From Halomonas sp. 'Soap Lake #6' (GTDB lineage Bacteria; Pseudomonadota; Gammaproteobacteria; Pseudomonadales; Halomonadaceae), in the NCBI RefSeq assembly GCF_003031405.1, contig NZ_CP020469.1:2542001-2606000 (forward strand): a stretch of DNA of 64,000 nt. The letters are read 5' to 3'. Positions 34,003 through 44,858 of this stretch are shown piece after piece. The translations under genes were made by a program, and so were the position numbers. The first letter of the stretch is position 1; each line of letters starts with the position of its first letter. The notes under the pieces were generated by a model, which saw only the letters and a program-made list of their open reading frames with translations, was not told the DNA's origin and made no database searches.

Positions 34003-34842
34003 TCAACAGGCTTGTGGCTCGCTTGCTGTACGACATGCCCTGACACTTTCTGCCAGTTTGCTGACTAGGCTATGTACTTGCTCAACGGCTTCATCAGGCG
34101 TGTTGGCATGTTCGATACAGTCAACAAGCGCGGAGCCGACCACCACCGCATCGCTGAAGCGGCCAATGGTAGCGGCTTGCTCAGCTGTGCGAATGCCAAA
34201 GCCGACAGCAATAGGCAGCTTGGTGTGCTCACGTAGTTGGGCTACCGAGCGCTCTAACCGTTCTGGTGTGGGGGCGCTACCGCCGGTAACTCCAGCAACA
34301 GAGACGTAGTAGATAAACCCTGAAGCGTTAGCCAGCACTTTGGGCAGGCGTTTAGCATCCGTGGTCGGTGTCGCTAGGCGGATAAAATCAATGCCGTGCT
34401 GAGCTGCTGGTTGGCAGAGTTCTTCGTCGTGCTCTGGGGGTAAGTCCACCACAATCAGGCCATCTACCCCAGCGTTGGCAGCATCGGTTAGAAAGCGCTC
34501 AACGCCGTAGCAGTAAATGGGGTTGTAGTAGCCCATTAGTACAATCGGTGTGGTGCTGTTCTGTTCACGGAACGACCGCACCATCTCTAGCGTTTTAGCT
34601 TGGTTTTGGCCGTTGTTCAGAGCACGCAACGCGGCTTTTTGAATGGCAGGGCCATCAGCCATGGGATCGCTGAACGGCATGCCAAGCTCGATGATATCCA
34701 CACCAGCTTCTGGCAACCCATGCAGCAGACGACGAGAAGTCTCGGCGTCCGGGTCACCTGCGGTGAGGTAGCTAACCAGCGCTGGTCGGTTCTGCTGCTT
34801 GAGCGCGGCAAAGCAGTTTTCAAGGCGAGAGTGGGTATTCAT
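34003..34842 (-). CDS. trpA: Tryptophan synthase alpha chain
   Basis: 279 residues from ATG 34842, chosen because CAGGAGACTGTT gives a strong SD; an ATG at 34866 overlapping the trpB stop is also in frame. The subunit splits indole-3-glycerol phosphate into indole and glyceraldehyde 3-phosphate. Catalytic Glu and Asp lie in [20 protein letters not shown] (family Glu49/Asp60), and phosphate binding in [11 protein letters not shown] and VVGSALV. The gene follows trpB closely and ends at a clear terminator, so trpBA form one operon. Confidence 0.95.
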   Translation of the reverse strand: MNTHSRLENCFAALKQQNRPALVSYLTAGDPDAETSRRLLHGLPEAGVDIIELGMPFSDPMADGPAIQKAALRALNNGQNQAKTLEMVRSFREQNSTTPIVLMGYYNPIYCYGVERFLTDAANAGVDGLIVVDLPPEHDEELCQPAAQHGIDFIRLATPTTDAKRLPKVLANASGFIYYVSVAGVTGGSAPTPERLERSVAQLREHTKLPIAVGFGIRTAEQAATIGRFSDAVVVGSALVDCIEHANTPDEAVEQVHSLVSKLAESVRACRTASEPQAC

Positions 34843-34862
34843 AACAGTCTCCTGATTCACGC

Positions 34863-36068
34863 TCATTGGAATTTCTCACCTAAATGATGGGCGACACTCA
34901 TCATGTCTTTGTCGCCACGACCGCTAAGGTTGACCACCATTAAGTGCTCGCGAGGAAGCCGGGGCGCACGCTTAGCCACTTCCGCCAAGGCGTGGGCAGT
35001 TTCCAGGGCGGGAATGATGCCTTCCTGACGGCAGCAGATCTGGAAAACTTCCAGCGCTTCGTCATCGGTAGCGGAGACATACTCAACCCGCCCCTGCTCG
35101 TGGAGCCATGCATGCTCTGGCCCGATACCGGGATAATCCAACCCTGCAGAAATCGAGTGGGCGTCGATAATCTGGCCATCTTCGTTTTGCAGTAGGTAAG
35201 TTCGGTTGCCGTGCAATACCCCTGGTGTACCGCCGTTCAGGCTGGCCGCGTGCAGGCCACTGTCAACGCCTTTACCACCCGCTTCTACGCCAATCATCTG
35301 TACATCTGGGTCGTTTAAGAATGGGTGGAATAGCCCCATAGCGTTTGAACCGCCGCCAATGCAGGCCACCAACGAATCCGGCAAGCGCCCCTTTTTCTCG
35401 AGCATTTGCGCGCGGGTTTCATGGCCGATCACTGCCTGGAAGTCTCTCACCATGGCGGGGTACGGGTGCGGCCCCGCGACAGTGCCAATAATGTAGAAGG
35501 TATCGTCTACGTTGGTTACCCAGTCGCGTAGCGCTTCGTTCATGGCGTCTTTAAGTGTGCCAGTGCCAGAAGTGACGGGAATCACTTCTGCTCCCAATAA
35601 CTTCATGCGGAACACATTGGGCTGTTGGCGTTCGATGTCTGTAGACCCCATGTAGATCACGCAAGGCAGGCCAAAACGTGCCGCGACGGTGGCGGTAGCC
35701 ACGCCATGCATTCCAGCACCAGTTTCGGCAATGATGCGCTTTTTGCCCATCTGCTTAGCCAGCAGTACCTGACCAATGCAGTTGTTAATCTTGTGCGCAC
35801 CAGTGTGGTTTAGCTCTTCACGCTTTAGGTAAATACTTGCCCCACCAAAGTGCTCAGTCAGTCGTTCCGCGAAGTAGAGTGGGCTCGGCCGCCCTACGTA
35901 GTCGCCCTGAAAATAGGCTAGCTGCCGCTGGAATTCGGGATCGTTTTTAGCGGCCGCATACTCATCTTGCAGCTCTAGAATTAACGGCATCAGCGTTTCG
36001 GCGACGAAGCGGCCACCGAAACTACCAAATAAGCCGTTGGCATCGGGCAGGTTTACGAATTGGTTCAT
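34863..36068 (-). CDS. trpB: Tryptophan synthase beta chain
   Basis: 401 residues from ATG 36068 (GAGGTCGTG upstream); a frame open to 36176 would add a spurious hydrophobic leader and is rejected. The PLP lysine is in [13 protein letters not shown], followed by [18 protein letters not shown] and the glycine-rich phosphate loop [12 protein letters not shown]. It joins indole to serine to give tryptophan. Only trpBA are here; the other trp genes lie elsewhere, as is usual in pseudomonads and related bacteria. Confidence 0.95.
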   Translation of the reverse strand: MNQFVNLPDANGLFGSFGGRFVAETLMPLILELQDEYAAAKNDPEFQRQLAYFQGDYVGRPSPLYFAERLTEHFGGASIYLKREELNHTGAHKINNCIGQVLLAKQMGKKRIIAETGAGMHGVATATVAARFGLPCVIYMGSTDIERQQPNVFRMKLLGAEVIPVTSGTGTLKDAMNEALRDWVTNVDDTFYIIGTVAGPHPYPAMVRDFQAVIGHETRAQMLEKKGRLPDSLVACIGGGSNAMGLFHPFLNDPDVQMIGVEAGGKGVDSGLHAASLNGGTPGVLHGNRTYLLQNEDGQIIDAHSISAGLDYPGIGPEHAWLHEQGRVEYVSATDDEALEVFQICCRQEGIIPALETAHALAEVAKRAPRLPREHLMVVNLSGRGDKDMMSVAHHLGEKFQ

Positions 36069-36209
36069 CACGACCTCTGAGTGCAATTTGGGAGCGATTT
36101 GGATTGCAATGAAGGTAGCGCAAGCAAGCAGGGATAAAAATCGATAAGATGTCATCAATATGTGAGTTTTAGTCAACTATCGCAACAGGGCCATCATATA
36201 GGACTATTA
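36069..36209. promoter_or_regulatory. Divergent trpBA / trpI-like control region
   Basis: 140 bp between two divergent start codons. A TTGACT hexamer on the minus strand (36171-36176) could be the -35 box for trpBA; I cannot fix the -10. By analogy with Pseudomonas TrpI, activator binding sites for the trpBA promoter should be here. Confidence 0.5.
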
Positions 36210-37103
36210 ATGCAATACAGTATGCCACCACTTAGCGCCCTACGCGCCTTTGAAGCCACCGCACGGTTGGGCAGCGTAACTGCTGCGGCCGAAGAGTTAA
36301 ACGTGACCCATGGCGCGGTGAGCCGCCAACTAAAAAGCCTGGACGATCACTTTGGTGTAGCGCTGTTTGCTAAAGCGGGACGTGGGCTGGTACTTACTCA
36401 TCATGGGGAGCGACTGCAAAGCGGTGTAGGCGAGGCCTTCTCTCGCCTGCGGGATAGTTGCTCAGACCTCAAGCGTAATGTGGAAGAAGCTCCCTTTACT
36501 CTTGCCTGTCCCGGCAGTCTCTTGGCACGCTGGTTGATTCCTCGCCTCGATCGCTTGCACCGGGAACTGCCCGAACTCAAGCTGCAAGTCGTGGTGAGTG
36601 ACGCCGAGCAACCTGTTAACCATTCCTCTGCCAGTGCTACGCTGGCATTTTCTGAGCCCCCCTGGCCAGCGGATGTGGAAGTTGTTGAGCTAATGCCCGA
36701 GCAGATTTGCGCGGTAATAAGCCCACAGTTGGCGGATAAGTGCAATTCTGCCAAGCCAGAATCACTGTTTTCCAACAAGCTTTTAATTACCGCCTCACGG
36801 CCTCAGGCATGGCCGTATTGGGCCAGTGCCCAAGGACTTGAAGTGGCGCAACTTGAGCAGGCGCTAAGCAAAGGTCAGGAGTTTGGCCACCTTTACTACT
36901 TGATGGAAGCAGCAGTGGCGGGCTTAGGAGTGGCAATTGCGCCTCGCCTATTGGTAGAAGACGATTTACGCAGCGGGCGACTTGTTGCACCTTGGGGAAG
37001 TATCGAAACACCCGCCCGCCTCTGCCTATGGCTAGCGAAACAAACCGACTCTCGCCGCAGTGAAGCGCTGGCAGAGTGGCTTAAGCAGGCACTTAAAGAG
37101 TGA
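36210..37103 (+). CDS. trpI: LysR-family regulator, probable TrpI-type activator of trpBA
   Basis: 297 residues from ATG 36210 (AGGA upstream; family start MPPLSALRAFEATARLGS follows). The HTH is GSVTAAAEELNVTHGAVSRQ and then VALFAKAGRGLVLTHHGE, which is the TrpI/GcvA branch. In Pseudomonas, TrpI is divergent from trpBA and activates it with indoleglycerol phosphate. The same layout here makes the assignment likely, but the branch also holds GcvA-type regulators. Confidence 0.7.
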   Translation: MQYSMPPLSALRAFEATARLGSVTAAAEELNVTHGAVSRQLKSLDDHFGVALFAKAGRGLVLTHHGERLQSGVGEAFSRLRDSCSDLKRNVEEAPFTLACPGSLLARWLIPRLDRLHRELPELKLQVVVSDAEQPVNHSSASATLAFSEPPWPADVEVVELMPEQICAVISPQLADKCNSAKPESLFSNKLLITASRPQAWPYWASAQGLEVAQLEQALSKGQEFGHLYYLMEAAVAGLGVAIAPRLLVEDDLRSGRLVAPWGSIETPARLCLWLAKQTDSRRSEALAEWLKQALKE

Positions 37104-37227
37104 GCTATCAGGCCTATATGCCCTGCGGATGCAGTGTCTTGTGAAGCCTACCGCCTTGCAGGGAGGCTTGCACCTCCGCTCGCGGGTACCTCATTCTCTC
37201 GTACTGCGTGAGGTTCGTTACACCGCA

Positions 37228-37830
37228 CTACACAAAGGCTGTTTGCTGAAAACTATCCCTGGTAATTACCGCTGCATGCCACGCTTTGAGCTGCGGGTAC
37301 GCTTCCTTCCAGTGCACCTCTGGTAACCTGAAGGCTAAGTAATCCAGAGCAACAGCGATGGCAATGTCACCCAGGTTAACTGACGGGGTTAGCTGTTGTT
37401 CGTGGAGTTCACTGTTCAGTTGTTCCACTATGCGTTGCATAGCTCGCTGGCGCCTTCGCCCAAGTTCACTCTGATCAATCTCAGCGCCATAATGTTTTCT
37501 TGCGATAACGGTGTTAAACGCAACATCCATGAGATTCTGCCCAAGCCCAGCCAGATGCAGCACATCAGCTAATTGGGATGTAGGTATCATTGGCAAGCGG
37601 GGGCTGACGCTATCAAGATAAACAGCAATCAGCAGCGATTCGATGAGGGTTGTGCCGTCATCAGCCACTAACGCCGGAATTCGCCCGGCGGGATTAACCT
37701 CTAGCAACGCTTTGTCGTCTGCCCAGGGATCGCACCAGCGCAATGTAACGTCATCTACCAGACCTTTCTCCAGCAAGATGATCCGCGCTAGGCGCGCATA
37801 GGGTGAGGTTGCGTTCAGGAAGAGTTGCAT
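37228..37830 (-). CDS. Glutathione S-transferase family protein
   Basis: 200 residues. An N-terminal thioredoxin-like domain starts with FLNATSPYARLARIILLEKG (Ser in the active-site area), followed by NPAGRIPALVADDGTTLIES, which includes the glutathione-binding Pro and Glu-Ser. The helical C-terminal domain ends with RDSFQQTAFV. The ATG overlaps the stop of the upstream MFS gene (TAATG) and has GGAGG, so the two are coupled. It may modify or detoxify an electrophile. Confidence 0.85.
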   Translation of the reverse strand: MQLFLNATSPYARLARIILLEKGLVDDVTLRWCDPWADDKALLEVNPAGRIPALVADDGTTLIESLLIAVYLDSVSPRLPMIPTSQLADVLHLAGLGQNLMDVAFNTVIARKHYGAEIDQSELGRRRQRAMQRIVEQLNSELHEQQLTPSVNLGDIAIAVALDYLAFRLPEVHWKEAYPQLKAWHAAVITRDSFQQTAFV

Positions 37831-39032
37831 TATTGCCTCCGTTTCTGATCAGAGAAGAGAACGTGACGCTGCTCCACGCCACGGCTAAGCAGCACCAGCA
37901 CAAAGCCGCCTACTAACATCAGGCCGCTGATAGCAAATAATGGTGAGTAAGTGCCCCAAACGGCGAAAAGCGCAGACATACCATAGCCAGCAAACGCCTG
38001 AGCCGCAGCAAAGGCGGCGGTCGCTTGCCCCCAAAGCTTTTTGTGGGCGACAGGGCCGACTAATTCAGCAAATCGCCCAGAGGTCAGCGCCACGATACCA
38101 GGGATCATTGCGCCGACCATGAACGAGGAAACTGACTGACTGAAAAGTGTGAGAGAAAATACCGGCAGGGAAACAGCGGCAGCCTTGGCTAAAAAAGCGA
38201 TGGTTAAACCACCATGCCAGCCTACTTTACGCGCTAATACCCCCACCATCAGTGGCCCGCATACAGCGCCCAAGCCGAAAATGCCCCACTGTAGAGAAGC
38301 CGCTTGATTGCCTAGCGCATTTTCCCTGGCAAGGTAATCCACCCAAAACAGGGTATGAGGGACAAACCCGACCGCGTCTAACGCATAAGCGCCCACCACG
38401 AATAATACGACGACCTGTACGCCTTTATGCCCCTGCTGACTATTCGCTACAGAGTTGAACGCCATTGGTGATGCTAAGTGAGTAACGCCCCAGTCACATA
38501 AAAGAGCAGCAGCAATACAGAGCAGGCCAAGCGTTCCCCAGGTAACTGTTAGGCTTAACTCCAGGAGCACCGGCACTACCGATGCTGAAAGCAGTGCCCC
38601 CAGCCCAATACCGGTAAAGACCAATGCACCGACACTGGTCCTCCTCTCCGGGGGTGTCATCGCCAGGGCCAGCGATGGGCCAACCACCATGAGAGTCGCC
38701 CCGGCAATGCCCGAGACTAATCGCCAAAAGAAGAACCAGGCAAAGCCACTCGGGCCAGCGCAGAGTATGAAGCTTAGGGCGATCAACATAAAACTTGTAC
38801 CGATTACCGCGCGCACGGGAAAGCGCTCACTCAAGGAGTGAGCAGTCAGCGCACCGATAAAGTAGCCCAAAAGATTGGCAGCCCCCAGGTAGGCACCTTG
38901 GCTGGCACTGAACCAACCCTCTTGAATCAGCGCCGGTAATAGCGGCGTGTAGGCAAAGCGGGCAATGCCTATTCCTACCAGAGTGGCCATTATCCCGGTA
39001 AGCAGAGCAGGCAAATCTTTGCTGTTGGTCAT
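37830..39032 (-). CDS. YbfB/YjiJ-family MFS transporter
   Basis: 400 residues, about 12 helices. The sequence IGIARFAYTPLLPALIQEGW near the start is the mark of the YbfB/YjiJ group, with motif SERFPVRAV after helix 2 and WRLVSGIAGATLMVVGPSLA. The substrate is unknown. It is coupled to a GST gene and divergent from a LysR gene (39182), which probably controls both. Confidence 0.85.
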   Translation of the reverse strand: MTNSKDLPALLTGIMATLVGIGIARFAYTPLLPALIQEGWFSASQGAYLGAANLLGYFIGALTAHSLSERFPVRAVIGTSFMLIALSFILCAGPSGFAWFFFWRLVSGIAGATLMVVGPSLALAMTPPERRTSVGALVFTGIGLGALLSASVVPVLLELSLTVTWGTLGLLCIAAALLCDWGVTHLASPMAFNSVANSQQGHKGVQVVVLFVVGAYALDAVGFVPHTLFWVDYLARENALGNQAASLQWGIFGLGAVCGPLMVGVLARKVGWHGGLTIAFLAKAAAVSLPVFSLTLFSQSVSSFMVGAMIPGIVALTSGRFAELVGPVAHKKLWGQATAAFAAAQAFAGYGMSALFAVWGTYSPLFAISGLMLVGGFVLVLLSRGVEQRHVLFSDQKRRQ

Positions 39033-39181
39033 GTCGTGTCCTTACTGAATCACTATGCAGGCAAGATTGGCGGCAAGTGGGTTTACCGCTAGCCTACGCA
39101 CAGAGATAATTCTTTGGAAACGATTTATAGTGATACCAATTATCTTATTTTGAGATATAAATAACTGAATGAGGAGTGGGA

Positions 39182-40105
39182 ATGCAACTTAAATCGTTGC
39201 GGCTGTTTATGGCAGTGGCTGAAACCGGCAGTTTTATAGCAGCCGCCAAGCAGCTGCATACGGTGCAATCTAACGTGACCACCCACATCAAAAAACTTGA
39301 GGAGGAGTTAGGCGCACAGCTGGTTCATCGTACAGGCGGCGTGCGGCTCACTTCTGCTGGGCAGGCATTATTGGGTTACGCCAAGCGTATGCAGGCCACT
39401 CATGATGAAGCGTTAGCACTATTTAAAAGCCAAGAGCGTGCATCTGGCCGATTACGCTTAGGGGCAATGGAAACCACCATGGCACTACGTCTGCCTCCGA
39501 TTCTAGCGGCCTACCATGCCAGCTACCCAGAGGTTGATATGACCCTGACCACCGGCCCCACCGCCACTTTAATTGAGCAACTCCTGGCCGGGCAGGTTGA
39601 TGGCGTGTTTGTGGCAGGAGGCATCGATCATCACCGCTATCGTTCGCTTAACGTCTTCAGCGAACAGCTTGTACTGGTAAGCTCGATACCTATGACGAGC
39701 ATACCCAGCCCTGAAGAGCTTCTATCGGCAACGTTTCTCGCGTTTCGTCAGGGGTGTAGTTACCGTCAGCGTATCGAGTTGCTGCTGGCATCTCAGGGCA
39801 TTAATGCTGTGCGTGTTTTCGAGTTTGGCACGTTAGATGCCATGCTTGGCTGCGTTGCGGCAGGAATGGGCTACACAGTACTGCCACGCGTCACCGTTGT
39901 GGCGCACCAGCACCGCTTTGGTATTCACTATATGGAACTGCCCTCCTCCATTGCCAATATCGATACTTACTTTGTTACGCCAGAGCCCGCCACTTGGTCA
40001 CCCGCCCTAGCCCGTTTCACCGAAACCTTACACACAAAGGTATTGGGGGACTCACCACAACGAGTCGTCTTAGCGGAAACTCCATCAGCTAGTGGATCTG
40101 ATTGA
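39182..40105 (+). CDS. LysR-family transcriptional regulator
   Basis: 307 residues from ATG 39182 (GAGGAGTGGGA upstream; a GTG at 39176 is too close to that SD). HTH GSFIAAAKQLHTVQSNVTTH, then LVHRTGGVRLTSAGQ. The effector domain is of the LysR substrate type. It is divergent from the MFS-GST pair. Its 3' end overlaps the convergent RHH gene by 17 bp. Confidence 0.85.
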   Translation: MQLKSLRLFMAVAETGSFIAAAKQLHTVQSNVTTHIKKLEEELGAQLVHRTGGVRLTSAGQALLGYAKRMQATHDEALALFKSQERASGRLRLGAMETTMALRLPPILAAYHASYPEVDMTLTTGPTATLIEQLLAGQVDGVFVAGGIDHHRYRSLNVFSEQLVLVSSIPMTSIPSPEELLSATFLAFRQGCSYRQRIELLLASQGINAVRVFEFGTLDAMLGCVAAGMGYTVLPRVTVVAHQHRFGIHYMELPSSIANIDTYFVTPEPATWSPALARFTETLHTKVLGDSPQRVVLAETPSASGSD

Positions 40106-40451
40106 GCCTACTACGCCTTTCACGGGAGAGGATTTTTTCAGCATCCAGCGTGGCGATAGGTACCTCTTGATAACCGGGGATATCCCCCGTTAACTGCAGC
40201 GCTTGATAGCGTAACGCACACACGCGTAAGAACGAGGTGAAGTTTCCCAGGTCGTGCCCGGCATCAATGGACTCATGGTACAGACGGGTAATCATCTGGG
40301 CAGTGTTCATTCCATCGCGCTGTGCGATCTCTTCTAGCAGGTGCCAGAAGTAATTTTCCATTCGTACACTTGTTACCATGCCATCTATACGTAGCGAGTG
40401 CGTAGCGCTGCGCCATAGCTCGGGATCAGCTTCGATAAATAGTTTGCACAT
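40089..40451 (-). CDS. Ribbon-helix-helix domain protein (RHH_4-like)
   Basis: 120 residues. The DNA-binding part reads SVRMENYFWHLLEEIAQRDG then MNTAQMITRLYHESID and GNFTSFLRVCALRYQALQL, the pattern of the RHH_4 family. The N-terminal 25 residues (MCKLFIEADPELW...) and the C-terminal tail are unassigned. It is presumably a small repressor; the target is unknown. It converges with a LysR gene whose end it overlaps. Confidence 0.75.
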   Translation of the reverse strand: MCKLFIEADPELWRSATHSLRIDGMVTSVRMENYFWHLLEEIAQRDGMNTAQMITRLYHESIDAGHDLGNFTSFLRVCALRYQALQLTGDIPGYQEVPIATLDAEKILSRERRSRLNQIH

Positions 40452-40570
40452 GGGACGATCTCTTAACGTTCAAGCATACTGCTAGGATAGCGGACAAACT
40501 CGACATGCGCCCAACAACCAACCAGGTGCTGGGCGCGAACATGGCATTTCCGCCGCCACTTAGTGCCTAC

Positions 40571-40660
40571 TTATTCAAGACTTACTTATTCAATACCTGC
40601 TTATTCAATACCGGCTTATTCAACACCTGCTTATCCATTGCCTGTTTTTTCAAGACTTAG
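40571..40660. repeat. 15-bp tandem repeats after the DJ-1 gene
   Basis: Six 15-bp units of the form TTATTCAATACCTGC (varied) run from beyond the gene into its stop codon. Read on the minus strand, in frame with the DJ-1 gene, they give stop-VLKKQ-AMDKQ-VLNKP-VLNKQ-VLNK-stop. The gene's own last residues LLNR plus stop are themselves a degenerate unit. Confidence 0.9.
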
Positions 40661-41226
40661 CGATTCAGCAATGCCATAAACTGCGCTAGCCACGCAGGGT
40701 GAGCAGGCCAGGCCGGTGCCGTTACCAAATTGCCATCGGTAACAGCATCCGTCACTTCCAGGTTGGCGAAGTGACCTCCTGCAAGCTCCACTTCTGGCTG
40801 GCAAGCTGGGTAGGCAGAACACTGTTTGCCTTCCAGCACCTTGGCAGCAGCCAATAGCTGGGCACCATGGCAAATCGCGGCTACGGGCTTGTTGGTCTCA
40901 AAAAAGTGCTGAACCATGGTTAGCACTTCTTTATTCAAACGCAGGTACTCTGGTGCTCGCCCACCAGGTATCACTAAGGCATCGTAGTCTGCTGGGTTGG
41001 TGCTGGCGAAATCGGCATTTAGCGCGAAGCGGTGACCAGGCTTTTCAGAATACGTTTGATCACCTTCGAAGTCATGAATCGCAGTGGCTACCGTCTCGCC
41101 CGATGCTTTGCCAGGGCAAATGGCATCCACTTGGTGACCTACCGCCATCAAGGCCTGAAAAGGCACCATGGTTTCATAATCTTCGGTGTAGTCACCGGTA
41201 ATCATCAAAATTCGCTTGCTGCTCAT
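40657..41226 (-). CDS. DJ-1/PfpI-family protein
   Basis: 189 residues. The nucleophile elbow is [14 protein letters not shown] (Cys119, His120) with the N-terminal Glu15 in [10 protein letters not shown]. It is close to the protease/glyoxalase-III-like group of the superfamily, with possible deglycase, amidase or chaperone activity. AAGGAG precedes ATG 41226. The 3' end lies on a 15-bp tandem repeat array. Confidence 0.85.
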   Translation of the reverse strand: MSSKRILMITGDYTEDYETMVPFQALMAVGHQVDAICPGKASGETVATAIHDFEGDQTYSEKPGHRFALNADFASTNPADYDALVIPGGRAPEYLRLNKEVLTMVQHFFETNKPVAAICHGAQLLAAAKVLEGKQCSAYPACQPEVELAGGHFANLEVTDAVTDGNLVTAPAWPAHPAWLAQFMALLNR

Positions 41227-41377
41227 CTCCGTACTCCTTGTCGTTGTTTATCGAGTGATTGAGCACACGCTGGGCGTGTAAGGATGAGACTAGCAAGCAC
41301 TCTCCATCTGCGGGTAGTAATCCATTACTACAACACCATCACTAGACTATTTGACTCAGGAACTCACACGGCCAACC

Positions 41378-42346
41378 CTAGCTAATAGCCTCTTCCATCG
41401 AGCGCTTACCAGCCAAGCGATCACCATGACTCGCCACCAGCTCAGCCAGAAAATCTGCCACGGCCCGAGTACGGCCGGATTGGGTAAGGTCCGTTTGGAT
41501 GACGAGGTAGATAGGCTGATCCACACCGATATCAGTAGCCATGCAGACCAGCCCAGCCTCCAGCGCCAGAAAATGCGGCAATACCGCTATTCCGATACCC
41601 GCTTTTGCAGCAGCCAGCTGAGTCGCCAATGAAGTGGTGGTTAACGCAGGCTCTCGCCCCTGTAAAACTCGCTCGACCCACTGAGCAGCGGGCAGGTGGG
41701 TTTGCGGCTCACCCCAGGTGATAAAGGTGTCAGCATCGAAATCACCTGCATCGTGGTGAGTTCTACGCTTTGCCACATAGCCAGGGCTGGCGTAAAGCCC
41801 GAAACCCAGGGTACCCAGACGGCGAAGGGTGACATTGCCCCGTTCGGGTTTGACCATTCTAAGCGCTAAATCAGCATCGCGACGGTGCAAATTGACAGTG
41901 GAAATATCAGTCACCAGCTCAAGCGTAATGCCTGGATACTGGCTACGAAATTGCGCAAGCGCGGGTAGAATCAGTGCTGTTGCCAGGTTTTCAGCGGTAG
42001 CCAAACGCACTCTCCCACTCAGCTGTGAATAGCGGGAAACATCAGTTGTAAACGCCAAAGCGGCCGCTTCCAGAGCTTCGGCTTTCTCGATCAGCCCCGC
42101 TCCCTCTTCGGTCAGTTGATACCCCGATTGTTGGCGCACAAACAGCGGTAGCTTAAGCGCTTTTTCCAGCCGCTCAATACGCCGAGAGAGCGTTGCGATA
42201 CCTAAATGAAGTTCCGAGGCGGCACCACTCAACGTGCCGTGACGAGCCACAGCCAAAAAGGTGCGGGTGTCGTCCCATACCCACCCACGGGGCATCTGTT
42301 TTTCAAAACCGGAAATCGACTTATCGAATTTGTTCATTTTTTTCAT
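41378..42346 (-). CDS. LysR-family transcriptional regulator
   Basis: 322 residues from ATG 42346 (MKKMNKFDKS); the frame is open farther upstream (to 42463) but that part would overlap the divergent aldo/keto reductase start. Later ATGs at 42337 and 42295 are also possible, and LysR proteins usually begin close to the segment WVWDDTRTFLAVARHG. HTH GTLSGAASELHLGIATLSRR then KLPLFVRQQSGYQLTEEG. It is divergent from the aldo/keto reductase gene (42405) and probably regulates it. Confidence 0.8.
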   Translation of the reverse strand: MKKMNKFDKSISGFEKQMPRGWVWDDTRTFLAVARHGTLSGAASELHLGIATLSRRIERLEKALKLPLFVRQQSGYQLTEEGAGLIEKAEALEAAALAFTTDVSRYSQLSGRVRLATAENLATALILPALAQFRSQYPGITLELVTDISTVNLHRRDADLALRMVKPERGNVTLRRLGTLGFGLYASPGYVAKRRTHHDAGDFDADTFITWGEPQTHLPAAQWVERVLQGREPALTTTSLATQLAAAKAGIGIAVLPHFLALEAGLVCMATDIGVDQPIYLVIQTDLTQSGRTRAVADFLAELVASHGDRLAGKRSMEEAIS

Positions 42347-42404
42347 TATTGGATAGTGCCACGCTGTCACTCTGCTACTCAAGAATGATTTAGGGAGAAA
42401 CATC

Positions 42405-43388
<984 letters not shown>

Positions 43389-43429
43389 GCAGTAACGGCC
43401 TTTTTCAAAGTGCTGCTCTCAAAGCGCTA

Positions 43430-44059
43430 TTACTGAATAATCTCCTCAATCGAGCGCTTACCATCCAGTAATGGGTATTCCTGATTAATGATGCTCAAGG
43501 TTTGCACCACATGCAGCAGTGCATGAGCGACATTAGCGCGGGAGATCTGGTTATCGCCTGACTCATCAACAGTACTAGCAAATAAGCGGCTGGCCGATTC
43601 GTCGGTCAGCCGTCCCGGTTTGAGAATGACATAAGGGAGTTTGCTATTACGTAGATGGGCATCGGCAGCAAATTTAGCAGCCATATAAGGGCGTAATTTC
43701 TCCGGCGCCTCAAGCGGATTTTCTGCCCGCATGGCGCTAACCATAATGTAGCGGGAAAGGCCTTTTTGTTTGGCAACTTCAGCGGCGCGAATGGCACCAA
43801 AAAGATCAATCATCAGCGTTTTGTCTGGCCCGGTGTGGGGTCCAGAACCTGCGGTAAAAACAACCTGATCGCATCCTTCAAAGGCATGTTCAAACTCACC
43901 TTCTAAATCGGCAACCACGGTATCGATACCACGTTCGTGAAACCACGCTGCTTGCTCTTCACTACGGATCATCGCCTTGATCGGAGTGCCCGCTTGTTGG
44001 GCAAGCTCGCAAAACTGCTTACCAATCTGCCCATTGGAACCAATCACTAATGTCGTCAT
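43430..44059 (-). CDS. NAD(P)-binding atypical SDR (NmrA/YwnB-like)
   Basis: 209 residues. A Rossmann motif opens the protein (TLVIGSNGQIGKQFCELA), followed by VVADLEGEFEHAFEGCDQVV and FTAGSGPHTG. The Tyr-x-x-x-Lys motif is replaced by YMAAKFAADAHL, typical of the atypical SDRs that bind NAD(P) and act as reductases or redox sensors. AAGGAG precedes ATG 44059. It converges on the aldo/keto reductase, and a shared oxidative or carbonyl stress role is only a guess. Confidence 0.8.
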   Translation of the reverse strand: MTTLVIGSNGQIGKQFCELAQQAGTPIKAMIRSEEQAAWFHERGIDTVVADLEGEFEHAFEGCDQVVFTAGSGPHTGPDKTLMIDLFGAIRAAEVAKQKGLSRYIMVSAMRAENPLEAPEKLRPYMAAKFAADAHLRNSKLPYVILKPGRLTDESASRLFASTVDESGDNQISRANVAHALLHVVQTLSIINQEYPLLDGKRSIEEIIQ

Positions 44060-44366
44060 AACATCTCCTTGTGGATTGCTTGCGCACAGCCATAGCGCTA
44101 GACCACCTTGCTTAACAAGCTTAATTTAACAGCGGCAGCTATGTAATTCACCCCTTGGCCCCACTTTTGGATACTGTATGTTCAAGCGTTAACTAAGTTG
44201 CATTCGCTTAGCTATTTTATTGTTTCCGCGACAGCAGAAAGCCGATAAGCTATTAATACTCTGGAGTTTTTTTCACAAAGGCTGTTTGGAGAAAACGTTA
44301 TTTACTTATTCTCATCGGTAACAAAAGCGAAACTTGCCGGGTGCGATGCCTCCCCTCCTCTAGGCA
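44060..44366. other. Intergenic region before the PstS-like operon
   Basis: Just over 300 bp without a gene. It must contain the promoter of the PstS-like/porin/cyclase operon. One stretch (CACAAAGGCTGTTTGGAGAA, about 44276) resembles the 3' end of the GST gene at 37228, but the similarity covers only about 25 bp. Confidence 0.4.
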
Positions 44367-44858
44367 ATGGATAAACTCCCATTTATGCCAGTGCTCTCCT
44401 GGCTGTATTGCATACCTAAGCGCTGTGCCTGGGCGGCAGTGTCCGTAGCGCTCGCCCTTTTTTCAGGATCGATGGAAGCTCAGCCGCCTGGTATAGAGCA
44501 CGCTATCTTGTTGGTTGCCCACCCGGATGTATCCACCAGTTGTTTAAATAAGGATACTACGCGAGCGATATTCGCCATGCGTCAGCGCACTTGGCCAGAT
44601 GGTCAGGCAATTCAAGTGTTCGTTCTACCTAACCGAAACCATACACACGCACGGTTTGTAAAAGAGCAGCTAGCGGCTTATCCCCACCAGCTTCAGTTGG
44701 CCTGGGACCGGATGGTGTTTTCTGGCATGGGGCAAGCGCCTAACCGTGTCCGCGATCTCAACGAAATGCGAGAGAGAGTGGCTAGCATCCCAGGAGCAGT
44801 AGGTTACCTTGAAAGGGAGTACCTGGATGAAAGCATCCAAGTCATTTCAGTGGAATGA
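44367..44858 (+). CDS. PstS-like periplasmic protein (short phosphate-binding-like)
   Basis: 163 residues. A signal peptide (hydrophobic WAAVSVALALFSGSMEA) is followed by a PBP-like N-terminal portion with VAHPDVSTSCLNKDTTRAIF and RTWPDGQAIQVFVLPNRNHT, similar to one lobe of phosphate-binding PstS-like domains. It lacks the second lobe, so it is not a normal ABC binding protein. No ABC transporter genes are nearby. It overlaps the porin gene by 32 bp, and a diguanylate cyclase follows, suggesting a sensing module. Confidence 0.65.
   Translation: MDKLPFMPVLSWLYCIPKRCAWAAVSVALALFSGSMEAQPPGIEHAILLVAHPDVSTSCLNKDTTRAIFAMRQRTWPDGQAIQVFVLPNRNHTHARFVKEQLAAYPHQLQLAWDRMVFSGMGQAPNRVRDLNEMRERVASIPGAVGYLEREYLDESIQVISVE

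Noticed and set aside
34863..36176. TrpB with a hydrophobic leader starting at 36176.
   Set aside because: The extra 36 residues run through the trpI-trpB control region and the real SD lies before ATG 36068.
37228..37260. A GST pseudogene at about 44276, by similarity to the end of the GST gene.
   Set aside because: Only about 25 bp resemble each other and the frame upstream is closed by a stop; chance or a small shared motif is enough to explain it.
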